A stretch of DNA of 64,000 nucleotides, from assembly GCF_003977755.1 (NCBI RefSeq), contig NZ_RQWN01000004.1:124001-188000 (forward strand), given 5' to 3'. Under the pieces are notes generated by a model. The model saw only the letters and a list, made by a program, of their open reading frames with translations, had not been told where the DNA came from and made no database searches. The position numbers and the translations under genes are program-made. The first letter of the stretch is position 1, and each line of letters begins with the position of its first letter. Shown here in pieces: positions 43,440 through 52,608 of this stretch. The DNA comes from Haloterrigena salifodinae. Lineage in GTDB: Archaea > Halobacteriota > Halobacteria > Halobacteriales > Natrialbaceae.

Positions 43440-46396
43440 TACGCCGTCACCTCCCCATACTCGGCGCGAATGTGCTCCTCGAGGCTCACGTCGTCCTCGG
43501 GCTCGTACGTCAATACGGCCGTCTCGAAGTCTGATGCCCGAATTCGAGTCCGGAACCACCCCTCGATCGCATTGAAGTTGATCAAGGCCTCGGAGTACCC
43601 CTGTCCCGAGTCGCCTCGAGTGGCCCGCTCTCTGATGAACTCGTACTGCAGGTCATTGAAATCGAAGAGTTCGGCGGTCTCGCGATCGAGGTCCGTCTGT
43701 GTAAACTGGATCGTCGTTGCCTGTTTGCGGATCGTGTCCTTGTGATCGTCCTCATCCTCACCGGAGACGAACTCCGCGGGCGACTGACTAGCGAACCAGA
43801 CGCCCGCCTCGTAGTGTCTCCAGTGGCGGGCCGCCCGCTGCAGCCACTCGACAGTCTCCGCAGACTCGAGCAAGTAATGGGCCTCGTCGATCAGGAACAG
43901 CGTCTCTCCGGGCGCGTTCTGGACAGCCTCATAGACTCTGTCGAGCATCAGCTGCAGCATGACGGACTTGCCGACCGCGCCCTCGTTCTCCATCTGTTGC
44001 AGATCCAGGTAGGAGACGCCGCCGGGCGTGATCTCGGCACTGCCCGTCCCGGCGAGTTCGGCGTACTCACGACCCTCCTGGAAGCCAGAGAGCTTGCGGA
44101 GTAGCGTCGCCGCGTTGCTCTCGATCTCGGTAACCTCCATTGTCGACTCGGAGAGCGCAGGGCCTTCGGGATTGTTCGCGATCTCGCGAAGTGTGTCGAT
44201 GTAGTCGGCCATCGTCGGGCTCTCGAGGCCGTGCGTCGAGTAGTCGTCCGGCTTGATCCCTGCCTTCCGGTAGGTTTCGTATGCGCACTCCTTGATCAGC
44301 GTCGTGTACTCGCCAGCATCGACACCCTGCTCGCGGAGGACGCCGCTGATGAACGCGTTGACGGCGTCGATCTTCATCCCGAACGGGTCGATCCCGGTCT
44401 CACGAACACGCTCGGGCGTCTCGGAGATATTCAGCGGATTGATGGAGTCCTTGCCGCCGAGAACGACGTGTGTCCCGTTCAGTAGTTCGGCGATCCCGGC
44501 GAAGTCGCCAAAGGTATCGCACAGCACGACCGTCCGATCGTCCTCGGCGAGATACCAGCGGACGATTTTCTGTAAGGTGGAGAACGACTTCCCGGAGCCA
44601 GAGTCGCCAATAAACAGCGCATGCGCGGGGCCACCAACAGCGGCCGGATCCGCCGAGACCTCGCTTCCGTCCTGCAGTTTCCGGCCCCACTCGACGCCGT
44701 TCTCGTGACGAATCTCGACCGAGAGTCCCGGGAATGCGGCACCAAGGACGCCGCCCAAGACCATCGTATAGCGGTCGCGATGACTGACGTCGTCGTACAC
44801 GTCAGGCGCAGTCGGACTCCCGGAAACGTAGAGGTCGCGCTGTCGGGTATCGGGCGAGAGGAGCGTGAGACTCGCGGGCGTTGACTCAGCGACATCGCGG
44901 ATGTCCTCGCACCGATCCTCGAGCGCCCGGCGCTTCTCGACGTCGAAGTTGAGATCGTCCGAATTCGCGCCGTTTTCGATCGTTGTCTCTGCTCGCTCGA
45001 GTGCGGCTCTCGTCCCGGCGCGAACAGTGATGTACCCGTTGAGGTCCCACGGACGAACGGACGTGTTATGGAGGAGCTTGTACGCCTGGACGTACGCCTC
45101 CATGTCGTCACTGACCGTCATCGCTGAGATATCAGTCGCCTCTTCGCGCTCCTCGATATCGGCATTGATCTCGGCAATTGCGTGTTCGAGCTCGTACTCG
45201 GTATCCGCTTTATCCCGTGCTCGAGCGTGGAGTGTCACGTCGACGTCGACGCCGCTCATCGTCACGAGCCCCTGCAAGAATCCAGGATCGGGTTCGACCG
45301 GCCACTCGGCGATCCAGTAGGTTCTGCAGTATTGATCGCCGACGCGGATGTGATCGGAGTCGATGTCATAGCTTGGCGCCGAGAGGATCTCCTCGAGCCG
45401 TCCCTCTCGAACCTCAGTCACATCGTCGAAGTTGTGATCAACGCCGGACCAATAGCGGCTGTGGAGGAGCGCGTTTTCGGCGGGACCAACGCGTTCGACC
45501 TCGACGCCGGTCACAGCGCCGAAGACTGTCCCAACCCGCTCGAGACGCTTCTCGAGGGCAGCAGACATCCGACTGTACCATTCCTCGTCGTCGACACCGG
45601 CATCAGAGCCGGAGCCGAAGACCTCTTTTATCCCGTCGAGAACAGAGGCGGACAGATCGAGGCCGGTTGTGTCGACGTCTTCGCTGTCGACCGCGACGAC
45701 GACGTAGTGGCGCCACTGCTTCGCGTCCCAGCGCGGTGTCTCGCTTCGCTCATACCAGTCGGCGACGTCGTGCAAGAGTTCGCGAGCGCCAGCCCAGTTG
45801 TCGCCAGCGAGGTGCTCTGAAAACGCAGCCTCACGGTACTTGCCGACCACGTCCGAGGGATCGAATTCGGTTGTCGTCGAATAGTATCGAAAGCCATGCT
45901 CGAGCGTCTCGTCGATCCGCGTCGAGAGCGACGAGAGGACTGCCTGCAGCTCGTTGCGTGTCTCAGTGTCTGTATTCCGCGGCTCGATCCGAAGCAAGCC
46001 AACCATCCGCCCATCAGCCATGACCGCCGCGCCGTCACGGCGGATCTTCCGGACGCCATGCACGAGGTCGTCAGCGGCGTCCTCTTGAGGGATCGGATGC
46101 TGTCGTTTCTGCCGGAAGTAGCGAACAGGGGAGCGCATTTTGTCGAGTCCAGTCGTGGTGTCGTCAGCCCGGCTCGCAAACACTGGGCCGATTGCCGCCG
46201 CCGGCAGCCCAATTGATGTGAGTGGAATGATGAGGTCGTCCGCTCCCACGGTCAGTGCGCCGATCGCGCCGCCGAGAGCGATGAATCCCGGAGTGCCGTA
46301 CCACAGGTCTCGAGCGCGGTAGTCGCCGATTTTCAGTCCGGATTCCACATACGGGAGCGTGATCTGAGACGGGTCCGTTCCGCCGTCATCATTCAT
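43439..46396 (-). CDS. VirB4-like conjugation ATPase with VirB3/PrgI-like membrane N-terminus
   Basis: 985 residues. The N-terminus (about 30-75) has two hydrophobic helices like VirB3/PrgI proteins. A VirB4 N-terminal domain follows up to about 540, and then the ATPase: Walker A IGDSGSGKSFSTLQ (597-604 core), VVLCDTFGDF, Walker B ETLFLIDEAHYLLE, and motif WRHYEAGVWFASQSPAEF. VirB4 drives pilus or channel assembly in type IV secretion. The fused VirB3-like part fits systems in which VirB3 and VirB4 are one chain. The gene lies 77 bp downstream of the VirB6-like gene and overlaps the coupling-module gene by 1 bp. Confidence 0.87.
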   Translation of the reverse strand: MNDDGGTDPSQITLPYVESGLKIGDYRARDLWYGTPGFIALGGAIGALTVGADDLIIPLTSIGLPAAAIGPVFASRADDTTTGLDKMRSPVRYFRQKRQHPIPQEDAADDLVHGVRKIRRDGAAVMADGRMVGLLRIEPRNTDTETRNELQAVLSSLSTRIDETLEHGFRYYSTTTEFDPSDVVGKYREAAFSEHLAGDNWAGARELLHDVADWYERSETPRWDAKQWRHYVVVAVDSEDVDTTGLDLSASVLDGIKEVFGSGSDAGVDDEEWYSRMSAALEKRLERVGTVFGAVTGVEVERVGPAENALLHSRYWSGVDHNFDDVTEVREGRLEEILSAPSYDIDSDHIRVGDQYCRTYWIAEWPVEPDPGFLQGLVTMSGVDVDVTLHARARDKADTEYELEHAIAEINADIEEREEATDISAMTVSDDMEAYVQAYKLLHNTSVRPWDLNGYITVRAGTRAALERAETTIENGANSDDLNFDVEKRRALEDRCEDIRDVAESTPASLTLLSPDTRQRDLYVSGSPTAPDVYDDVSHRDRYTMVLGGVLGAAFPGLSVEIRHENGVEWGRKLQDGSEVSADPAAVGGPAHALFIGDSGSGKSFSTLQKIVRWYLAEDDRTVVLCDTFGDFAGIAELLNGTHVVLGGKDSINPLNISETPERVRETGIDPFGMKIDAVNAFISGVLREQGVDAGEYTTLIKECAYETYRKAGIKPDDYSTHGLESPTMADYIDTLREIANNPEGPALSESTMEVTEIESNAATLLRKLSGFQEGREYAELAGTGSAEITPGGVSYLDLQQMENEGAVGKSVMLQLMLDRVYEAVQNAPGETLFLIDEAHYLLESAETVEWLQRAARHWRHYEAGVWFASQSPAEFVSGEDEDDHKDTIRKQATTIQFTQTDLDRETAELFDFNDLQYEFIRERATRGDSGQGYSEALINFNAIEGWFRTRIRASDFETAVLTYEPEDDVSLEEHIRAEYGEVTA

Positions 46397-46473
46397 GATA
46401 CATATTGTATTATGGTTTTAGCCATAATGTTTGTTGGGGTACGTAGTACAGAACGAAGCCGAAAAAGAGCGGA

Positions 46474-47811
46474 TTACTGGAAGCCGCGGTCTCGATCTCG
46501 CTCAAACTGCTCTCGAGTGCGGCTACCATCGGTCGAGTAGCGTCCCGTGCTGTCCGACGACTGGATTGATCCCACCTGGCCGATCCTTCGGCTCGAGGCC
46601 GACGAGACGCCTGGAGAGTCGGTTGAGTGCGGCGCTCCGGACCTGGTGTCCGTAGTCGAGCCGCGCCACGTCTCGACGCGCTCTTTGACGTGACCGACGC
46701 GCTCGTTCGCACTCTGTGCGTGTTCCTTGCCCTTGTGCCGACTCATGGCACTCATTCCGAGACCGACGTTGGCGGCTCGATCGGCCGTCTGCAGCGCCGA
46801 CCACGGGAGATAAACACCGACGAATCCGAGTCCAACGATCGTCGCAATCAGTCCGATAACCGGCCCTGAGACTCCCGCATCCCACGGGAGTAGGTACAGT
46901 AACCGCAAGAACATCGCTTGCGTGATATTGACGCCGATTAGGAGTCCGAATAGCCAGACAACGAAGTTGCCGAGGCTTGCGACCGTCCCCTCGCCGTACG
47001 CCTTGCAGCCCCATGCGACCGGCCAGAAGGCCACACACAGGTGGATCAAGACGTGTTGTGCGATAATCGCGAATAGTCCAAGGACGATTACGCCGGCATA
47101 GGCATAGAGCAAGATGAACGCCAACATCCCACCTGACAGGATTTTTCCCATCCCGTCTGGTGTCCCAAGTAACTCCTCGCCGCCCGGAGCGAACGCGGCC
47201 GACGCCTGAGCGCCGAAGTGCAAGAGAAAGCCGGTCACTTGCCACGTCAAGATGATCATCACGAACGCAATGAGCGCGGTCCGTAACTTCTGGCGTCGGC
47301 GAAACGGATCGTTGTGCCGAAATGCGAGCGTCGCAGCGCCGCCGACGAGAACGACACCCAGGCTCGTCGTCCACATCGTCATCTCCCAAATCCCCGGCCA
47401 CCAGCCGTTTTGTGGGTTCGTCCACGAGGTTGGATCGTCGTGTGTTCCCGGCGCCGGGACGTTCGCGATGATTGCGTTTACGAAGTTGAGCCCAGCTGTC
47501 ACGGCTCCGGCACCCATGTTCATCAGCCACTCGAGGGCGCCATTCAGCCACGAATAGGGGTTGAATGTCCCCCCGAGGAGACCGCCACCTTCTTTTTCCG
47601 ACTCGACCTCGAGTGTCTCGTTTCCGAGCGTCACGTTTCCAGACGCCTGGTCTCCAAAGGATTCGTTGTTGTACGTGTTGTTTCCGAGTTCGTCCTCGGG
47701 CTGGTTCATCTGTGCGGCCGCCCCGATCGGGACGGTCGCCGTGATCAAGAGGAGGATGACTGCAACGCGAGCGATACCTGCTGCTCGTCGATCCTGTGTG
47801 TCTGAAAGCAT
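46474..47811 (-). CDS. VirB6/TrbL-like polytopic membrane channel protein
   Basis: 445 residues. A cleavable-type signal (VAVILLLITATVPIGAAAQ) is followed by an outside acidic, Asn-rich stretch, then about seven hydrophobic segments between 115 and 345 (e.g. LGVVLVGGAATLAF, VIVLGLFAIIAQHVLIHLCV), and a hydrophilic charged C-terminal tail of about 90 residues. This layout and the position next to VirB4 fit the VirB6/TrbL inner-channel component. Primary sequence similarity to bacterial VirB6 is not obvious, so the call rests on topology and context. Confidence 0.7.
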   Translation of the reverse strand: MLSDTQDRRAAGIARVAVILLLITATVPIGAAAQMNQPEDELGNNTYNNESFGDQASGNVTLGNETLEVESEKEGGGLLGGTFNPYSWLNGALEWLMNMGAGAVTAGLNFVNAIIANVPAPGTHDDPTSWTNPQNGWWPGIWEMTMWTTSLGVVLVGGAATLAFRHNDPFRRRQKLRTALIAFVMIILTWQVTGFLLHFGAQASAAFAPGGEELLGTPDGMGKILSGGMLAFILLYAYAGVIVLGLFAIIAQHVLIHLCVAFWPVAWGCKAYGEGTVASLGNFVVWLFGLLIGVNITQAMFLRLLYLLPWDAGVSGPVIGLIATIVGLGFVGVYLPWSALQTADRAANVGLGMSAMSRHKGKEHAQSANERVGHVKERVETWRGSTTDTRSGAPHSTDSPGVSSASSRRIGQVGSIQSSDSTGRYSTDGSRTREQFERDRDRGFQ

Positions 47812-47836
47812 TGATGTTCTTCATCAAACCACCCGC

Positions 47837-48325
47837 TTAGAACGGGACACCAGTCACGGCCATGCCAACGATACCACTCCACTCGATGCACGAGAACGCG
47901 CCGATGCCGACGCGGTCAAGCGCCATTCCGAAGATTGCCGGGAAGAACGCCCCAACTGCGGTAATTCCGGCGCCCATCATCTTCTCGCGGCCCTCACGCT
48001 TCTTCTCGCTCCGGCCTTGCCCCAGGTCTTTGAATGCCATCGTTCCCCGGAAGGCGGCAAGTAGGAGGAGCAACACGACTGCAGCACCGAGTCCGAGACC
48101 GATGAGCTCGCCGAGCCCAGATTGACATATCATCCCCGCTGCCTCGCTAGCCTGCTGTGCCATTGCCGTCCCAATGGTGAGATTCACCGCCGTGACTGTC
48201 ACGACCGCCCGCCGAATGGGCGATGAGAACAGTATTTCGCGAGGGTTCTGGAATCCGCGGCGCACCTGTCGGAGCGTACTCGTCACACCGTTCTTTTCAT
48301 CCTCGGCTATCTCGTTTGGTGACAT
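47837..48325 (-). CDS. Small membrane protein of the conjugation operon, VirB2/pilin-like
   Basis: 162 residues. A basic N-terminus and signal-like helix (VVTVTAVNLTIGTAMAQQ) precede two further hydrophobic segments (GELIGLGLGAAVVLLLLLAA and GAGITAVGAFFPAIFGMAL) separated by a basic loop (RSEKKREGREK). A VirB2-type pilin has this short, signal-plus-two-helix plan and lies at the head of such operons. It is 25 bp upstream of the VirB6-like gene. Two cysteines in the mature part may pair. The pilin role is inferred from layout and position. Confidence 0.6.
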   Translation of the reverse strand: MSPNEIAEDEKNGVTSTLRQVRRGFQNPREILFSSPIRRAVVTVTAVNLTIGTAMAQQASEAAGMICQSGLGELIGLGLGAAVVLLLLLAAFRGTMAFKDLGQGRSEKKREGREKMMGAGITAVGAFFPAIFGMALDRVGIGAFSCIEWSGIVGMAVTGVPF

Positions 48326-48466
48326 CTACAAACTAGACTGCGATATATTTACTGATTAATTTTTGGATTAGTAGTAATATCTATAGTATGGATAGTACTA
48401 CGAACCGTAGCAATAATGATCTACAATCCGTAGGATAAAGTGATAGCGGCGTAATATCTAGCAAAT

Positions 48467-48682
48467 ATGGAAGTCGACGAGACCGACAAGATCCTCCTTG
48501 ATATGCTCGCAGAAGGACGATGTACGCAGGGGTACCTCGTCACCGAAACCGACCTTCCGCGGTACAAAATCCACGACCGGCTGAAGATGTACGGGAAAAT
48601 GGGATATGCGAAAAATCTCCACGAGAACACTGCGCTATGGGAGCTCGTAAAGGACCCGCGAGAAGAAAGTGATGACGGCTGA
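48467..48682 (+). CDS. Small winged-helix protein
   Basis: 71 residues: DETDKILLDMLAEGRCTQGY and IHDRLKMYGKMGYAKNL are a typical single wHTH. It is divergent from the conjugation operon, which starts at 48325, and could be its repressor. The AT-rich spacer 48326-48466 holds promoters for both sides. Confidence 0.7.
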   Translation: MEVDETDKILLDMLAEGRCTQGYLVTETDLPRYKIHDRLKMYGKMGYAKNLHENTALWELVKDPREESDDG

Positions 48683-49029
48683 CGATCCCGCCTGAGAGGC
48701 AGCGAGAGGTCACTTAAGCGCAATATGGAAGCTGATTTGAGCCATTCCTGGTAGTATGTAAGGGAAGTTTTGGAATTCATAACCAAGACCTCATAGTGAG
48801 TAGTTACAGGTCCGTGATACGGTCCGCTGTACTGTGTAGACTGGTTGTATCGATGTGTTCGATTGGCTCTCGCCGGTACAGACTATCCAGCCGAAAGTAC
48901 GATCGTGGCCCGTTCTGACGCGTGAGCCGCCAGCGCTGGCGGGTGGGCTCAGAAATGGATATTCTCGAGTGCTGAGAGAATCACGAGCGGGTTGGGAATA
49001 GACGCGAGCAGGTCTGAGCGGATGGTATC
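48683..49029. other. Intergenic, contains a strong GC hairpin
   Basis: No gene supported. At 48927-48953 GAGCC and GGGCTC flank the palindrome CCGCCAGCGCTGGCGG, a stable hairpin. It may end transcription or mark a recombination edge between the conjugation module and the pseudogene region. Confidence 0.4.
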
Positions 49030-50138
49030 GGAGAGTCGAGACGAGACGTGGTACTCGAGTTGCTGGAGGATCCACCGGCAATCTTGCGAGACGCTCGTTG
49101 TATCGGTGCCCTTTCCGACGAAGCGCTCGATGATCCAGAGACGCTTCGTAAGGCATTCATCGAGTGGGGCACCGACCTCGAGGATCTCACCGTGAAACTC
49201 TCCGCTGGCGAGTACGAGGATCGCAACCGCTTCCGCAGCGAGATTATGCGATCGGCTCACGGCCTTGCTGACTCGATCATCCATCTGTTCAATGCTCTCG
49301 AGATCGACATCACTCGCGAACTTCGAGTACCGTTCGGACTCGATACGAACTCGCTCACAGAACTCGTAACCTCGATCAGCATTTCGACGGCAATTCAGTC
49401 GAAATACGGTGTGTTTGCCTCGTACCGACAACTGTTCGAGTCTCGCGAGGAAAAGCGTCACACCGCACTCACACCGACAGTCGATGCCGACGTCCCGTTA
49501 GGGACGCTCATTGGCTCCGTGGTCGTTCGTGGTGAAGATGTCCATCGTCTTACCCATACCTTGAGGAGGCACTCGAGACGCCAGCAGCGGTCGCTGATGA
49601 CGCTCCCGAATTCGCTGTCCACGTCTTCCTCTTGACGGTCGGCCGGATCGTTCAGACGCTGTTGACAGCCGATAATCGTCTCTCACAGCGAGAACCCGCC
49701 GACCGAGCAGACGTATTAACACGAGCGATTCGAAACTATCGAGATCGGCTCGAGGCACTTGATCTCATCTGCATCGACGAGCACGGCTATCGACTGCCGC
49801 TGTCCTTCCAGACACCCGCTGAGCGGCGTACTCCCGTCGTTCCCAACTTCTCCGGGAACGATCAGGCGCTGCTCGACGCGGCCGATGCACTCCTCGAGAT
49901 AATACTACCACCAGAGCGATACGGCGATCCTGATGATCCACTCGGCAGTGTGCTGTTTTGGCCATCGGATCCCTATCGACTACTCGAACATCCAGCAGTC
50001 GGCGCATGGCTTGGTGTGGCAGCTGCTTTCGAAGGGACAGCACAACCCGGGGATGGACAGATAGTGATAATTGTCCCACATATCAAGCAAGAGTCATTGG
50101 CTGGCAGTGGAACTATGAGAAAGAAACAGCCACGATAG
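49030..50138 (+). pseudogene. Plasmid-type HTH protein, copy A, frameshifted and with internal deletion
   Basis: The first part (49048-49555) reads LRDARCIGALSDEALDDPET, FRSEIMRSAHGLADSIIHLF and FASYRQLFESREEKRH. The frame changes near 49556; the continuation in the other frame is YLEEALETPAAVADDAPEFA, then TVGRIVQTLL, an HTH (ADVLTRAIRNYRDRLEALDL) and GSVLFWPSDPYRLLEHPAVG. Compared with copy B at 55.8-56.6 kb, about 80 residues are missing between VHV and TVGR. The start is lost. The family is unknown to me; the HTH suggests DNA binding. Confidence 0.7.
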
Positions 50139-50232
50139 ATCAATGGATGAGAGTGTAGACGTCTCACAACAATACACCTTTTCGCCTCCAATCGATCTCC
50201 TCTCGGCTTTAGAGTCCCTAAATATCCAGTAT

Positions 50233-50424
50233 TTAGCGCTTCAGGGTGATCGCCTCATAGAGTGGTGGTAGTTCAACGGGGTCAGATCCCTTGACTTCTG
50301 CAACCGCCGCGACAACTGCAGAAACAGGCGTATTCTCGGTACCCCGCTCCCATTCAACAGTGGTAGATGTAGTCACGTTAGTTTGAGAGTCGTTTTTGTT
50401 GATTCGTGTGCTAGTCTCCCTCAT
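50233..50424 (-). pseudogene. HalOD1-domain protein remnant, frameshifted
   Basis: ATG 50424 reads VSAVVAAVAEVKGSDPVELP and PLYEAI, the pattern of the haloarchaeal output domain HalOD1. One base is missing after GCGATC; restoring it gives the conserved IDPEALN in the other frame. The expected final beta strands are absent, so the gene is also truncated. An AT-rich promoter precedes it. Confidence 0.6.
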
Positions 50425-50695
50425 AGATGCTCTACTCCCAGGGTCTATTATAAATGGATTCCCAAAATCTACCGAATGAGATACGGTTTTACATGTTTGA
50501 TAGGGGTCTTCCCACAGGAGTATACGGGTTGTTACCATCATTCATTATAATGGGCTCAGGCTTACTCGATCGGTCTCCTCAAACGAGATGCAGAGAATCT
50601 GGCCACGCCGTCCACACAGTTGCCTGTAGTTTCGGAACTCACCTCCTATGAGCATGTCTCCTATTACCTTATATCCTTACGAAACCTACTGTTAA
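50425..50695. other. Intergenic
   Basis: No supported gene. A TATA-like ttatatcct at 50670-50678 lies about 20-25 nt before ATG 50696. Confidence 0.35.
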
Positions 50696-51139
50696 ATGGT
50701 GATGGATATGGCCACAACCACGACAAAGGAGAACAAGCAAATTGCACGTCGCTTCCCGGAGGAAGTAGCGACGAAGGGAAAGATCGATGTTATCGATGAG
50801 ATATGCGCCGAGGACGTAATTGACCACAGTCCGCTTGGGGAGATGCGAGGCCGCGAAGACCTCAAGAGCCAACTTGAATCCCTTCGCACCGCGTTTGGGG
50901 ACTTCTCGGCGACCGTCGAGGATATCGTCGCCGATGGAGATACCGTCGCTATGCGGGTGACCCTGCGAGGGACCCACGAGAGCGAGTTTATGGGTGTTGA
51001 GCCGACTGGCCAAGAATTCGAGGTCGGAAATATGGTCTTCACCCGAATCGAGGATGGTGAAATCGTCGAACGATGGGTGCAGCCTGATACACTCGGATTG
51101 ATGCAGCAACTCGGAGCTGTCGACCAACCCGGGAAATAA
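50696..51139 (+). CDS. SnoaL-like / ester cyclase-type protein
   Basis: 147 residues, the normal size for a SnoaL-like alpha+beta barrel. Signature stretches are NKQIARRFPEEV, DEICAEDVIDHSPLGEMRGR, LRTAFGDFSATVEDIVADGD and FTRIEDGEIVERWVQPD. The family includes polyketide cyclases and many ester-cyclase-like proteins of unknown substrate. The gene stands alone with its own promoter between two remnants. The IS6-type element lies just downstream in the opposite direction. Confidence 0.85.
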   Translation: MVMDMATTTTKENKQIARRFPEEVATKGKIDVIDEICAEDVIDHSPLGEMRGREDLKSQLESLRTAFGDFSATVEDIVADGDTVAMRVTLRGTHESEFMGVEPTGQEFEVGNMVFTRIEDGEIVERWVQPDTLGLMQQLGAVDQPGK

Positions 51140-51164
51140 CCTGTCCCCGTTCTTTCGGTCGTGT

Positions 51165-51803
51165 TTAGTTTGTCGCATTGTGCCAGACGGCGAAGGCGTG
51201 GAGCCACGATTCAGCTGTCGACGGTTTTGCATGGCTAAAGCAGTTTGAGAACGAAGAAGTACGCCGTTTTATGTCACGGGAGATACGTTCGGCACTGTTC
51301 CGATTTCCATGTTTTTCGTATCGAAATCGGAGCCCAGCTTGGCGGAGTGCAGTCTGGAGATGTTTTGCGCCATCGACGAGAACCATGGCATCGTCGAGGT
51401 TATGTTTCTCAGTGAGTTCCCGCAGAAACCGTTCTGTCAACGCGGTCGTAGTCGTTGGATACAGCCATATATGGAGGATATTGTTCGTTTGCGGATCGAC
51501 AGTAGTATACAGCCAATAGCGATATTCATCAAGTTGAATCACCGTCTCATCGAGCGCGACGTGATTCGGTTCCTTGTCAACTGCCGGCTGTAGGTCGCAT
51601 TTGTGAACCCAATCGTGAACGACCTTCTGACTGCGATCGACACCGAACTTCTCCATTTCCTGAACGGTATTCGAAAGCGAGAGATCAGCAAGATGGAGTC
51701 GAATACCGACCTCCATCAGCTGACGCGGTGTCCGTTCGCGCTCCACAAAACTCAAATCAATCCAGTCGCGACACCCGCTAAGGCGGTCGATTTTTGACAT
51801 AGG
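51165..51803 (-). CDS. IS6-family (ISH14/ISH15-like) transposase
   Basis: 212 residues from ATG 51803; an in-frame start 8 codons earlier is less likely. Landmarks: GCRDWIDLSFVERERTPRQL, VVHDWVHKCDLQP (HTH end), then DDE residues in VALDETVIQLDEYRYWLY, AMVLVDGAKHLQTAL and RNSAERISRDIKRRTSSFSN. The usual NAVERVFREVKRR is changed here to NSAERISRDIKRR; the Glu is kept. No stop or frameshift, so the element may be active if both ends are intact. Confidence 0.88.
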   Translation of the reverse strand, partial: PMSKIDRLSGCRDWIDLSFVERERTPRQLMEVGIRLHLADLSLSNTVQEMEKFGVDRSQKVVHDWVHKCDLQPAVDKEPNHVALDETVIQLDEYRYWLYTTVDPQTNNILHIWLYPTTTTALTERFLRELTEKHNLDDAMVLVDGAKHLQTALRQAGLRFRYEKHGNRNSAERISRDIKRRTSSFSNCFSHAKPSTAESWLHAFAVWHNATN

Positions 51804-51848
51804 CACCATAAAATCGCACCGCCTCACTTTTCACGCGTAACGAAACAA
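51165..51848 (-). mobile_element. IS6-type insertion sequence, right end recognised
   Basis: Contains one full-length transposase. The right end (51820-51848) is identical over 29 bp to the terminal sequence at 27926-27954. I could not find the matching inverted copy at the left side near 51140, so that end may be truncated by the neighbouring SnoaL-like gene region. Confidence 0.75.
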
Positions 51849-51923
51849 TGCCGCAGTAGGCGTCGTCCTGGCGAACAGTTCCTCCGGCTCGATCGTCATA
51901 AACGAAGATGGAGGCGAGTCAAT

Positions 51924-52324
51924 TCACCGACCCCGACCGCGATTCCGACCCCGATTGCCCTTCGCCACGATCGTGTCGATGGCGGCTGTGACAGCGAGCA
52001 CGAACGCGTGGTCTTCACCGGCCATCACCTCGACGCCATATAGATCGCGGAATCGGAACCACCGCCTGGAGATGGTGGCGACAGGGGCGCCGTTCCGCGT
52101 GATGGTGTACTCGTGAGCGAAAATGTTCCCTTGCACTTGGAGGTTCTAGCCGTCGGCGACCTCGATCTCGAATCTGTTCCGGAGGGGTTTCACGAGGGCC
52201 ATGTGACCGTCGCAACCCGTCGGCCGTCTCGCTCGATCACCATCGTCTCCCTGATCCTAGCGATGCGCTCCTGAATGTGGTAGAGTGATCGGCCCTGCAG
52301 GTCGTTGAGCTGGAACCCGAGCTG
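51924..52324 (-). pseudogene. LURP-one-related protein, decayed
   Basis: Reads from about 52324: FQLNDLQGRSLYHIQERIAR, IRETMVIERDGRRVATV, one missing base, MALVKPLRNRFEIEVADG, an in-frame TAG where Glu is expected (52147-52149), then NLQVQGNIFAHEYTITRNG and SRRWFRFRDLYGVEVMAGED. The LURP-one (DUF567) beta-barrel fold is clear. The N-terminus is cut at 52324, where another fragment begins on the other strand. Confidence 0.75.
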
Positions 52325-52513
52325 TTACGGCGATTGCTGTCATTCGCCGGTGGCGCATCCGTGACATACGTATTCGTGCTCCTTCTCCCGGAGGTGAGCG
52401 AGGCTGCGTTAACGGTTGGTACGATTGAAGGGGCGGCGTTTCTCACTGCGCAGCGAGTCTATGAAGCAACGTTTTCGTCGCTGATAGCCACGAGCTTCTG
52501 GGTCATCTTGTAG
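52313..52513 (+). pseudogene. Fragment of a polytopic membrane protein
   Basis: Frame reads LLSFAGGASVTYVFVLLLPE, VSEAALTVGTIEGAAF and FSSLIATSFWVIL before a TAG. The first helix pattern FAGGxSVxYVFVxLLPE is common in haloarchaeal ZIP-like or related membrane proteins. It has no start codon and abuts the LURP-one remnant. Confidence 0.5.
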
Positions 52514-52608
52514 GCCTTTCAGTCGCGGCTCCCGCTTGGCCGTCGGCCACGCCGTCCTTCGCGTCGATTCTGGACGTCCCCGACGAACAGGACGCGGGGA
52601 ACGACCGA

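Noticed and set aside
46523-47827. 434-codon minus frame overlapping the VirB6-like gene
   Set aside because: Arg-rich out-of-phase shadow; the overlapping frame has a signal peptide and membrane helices.
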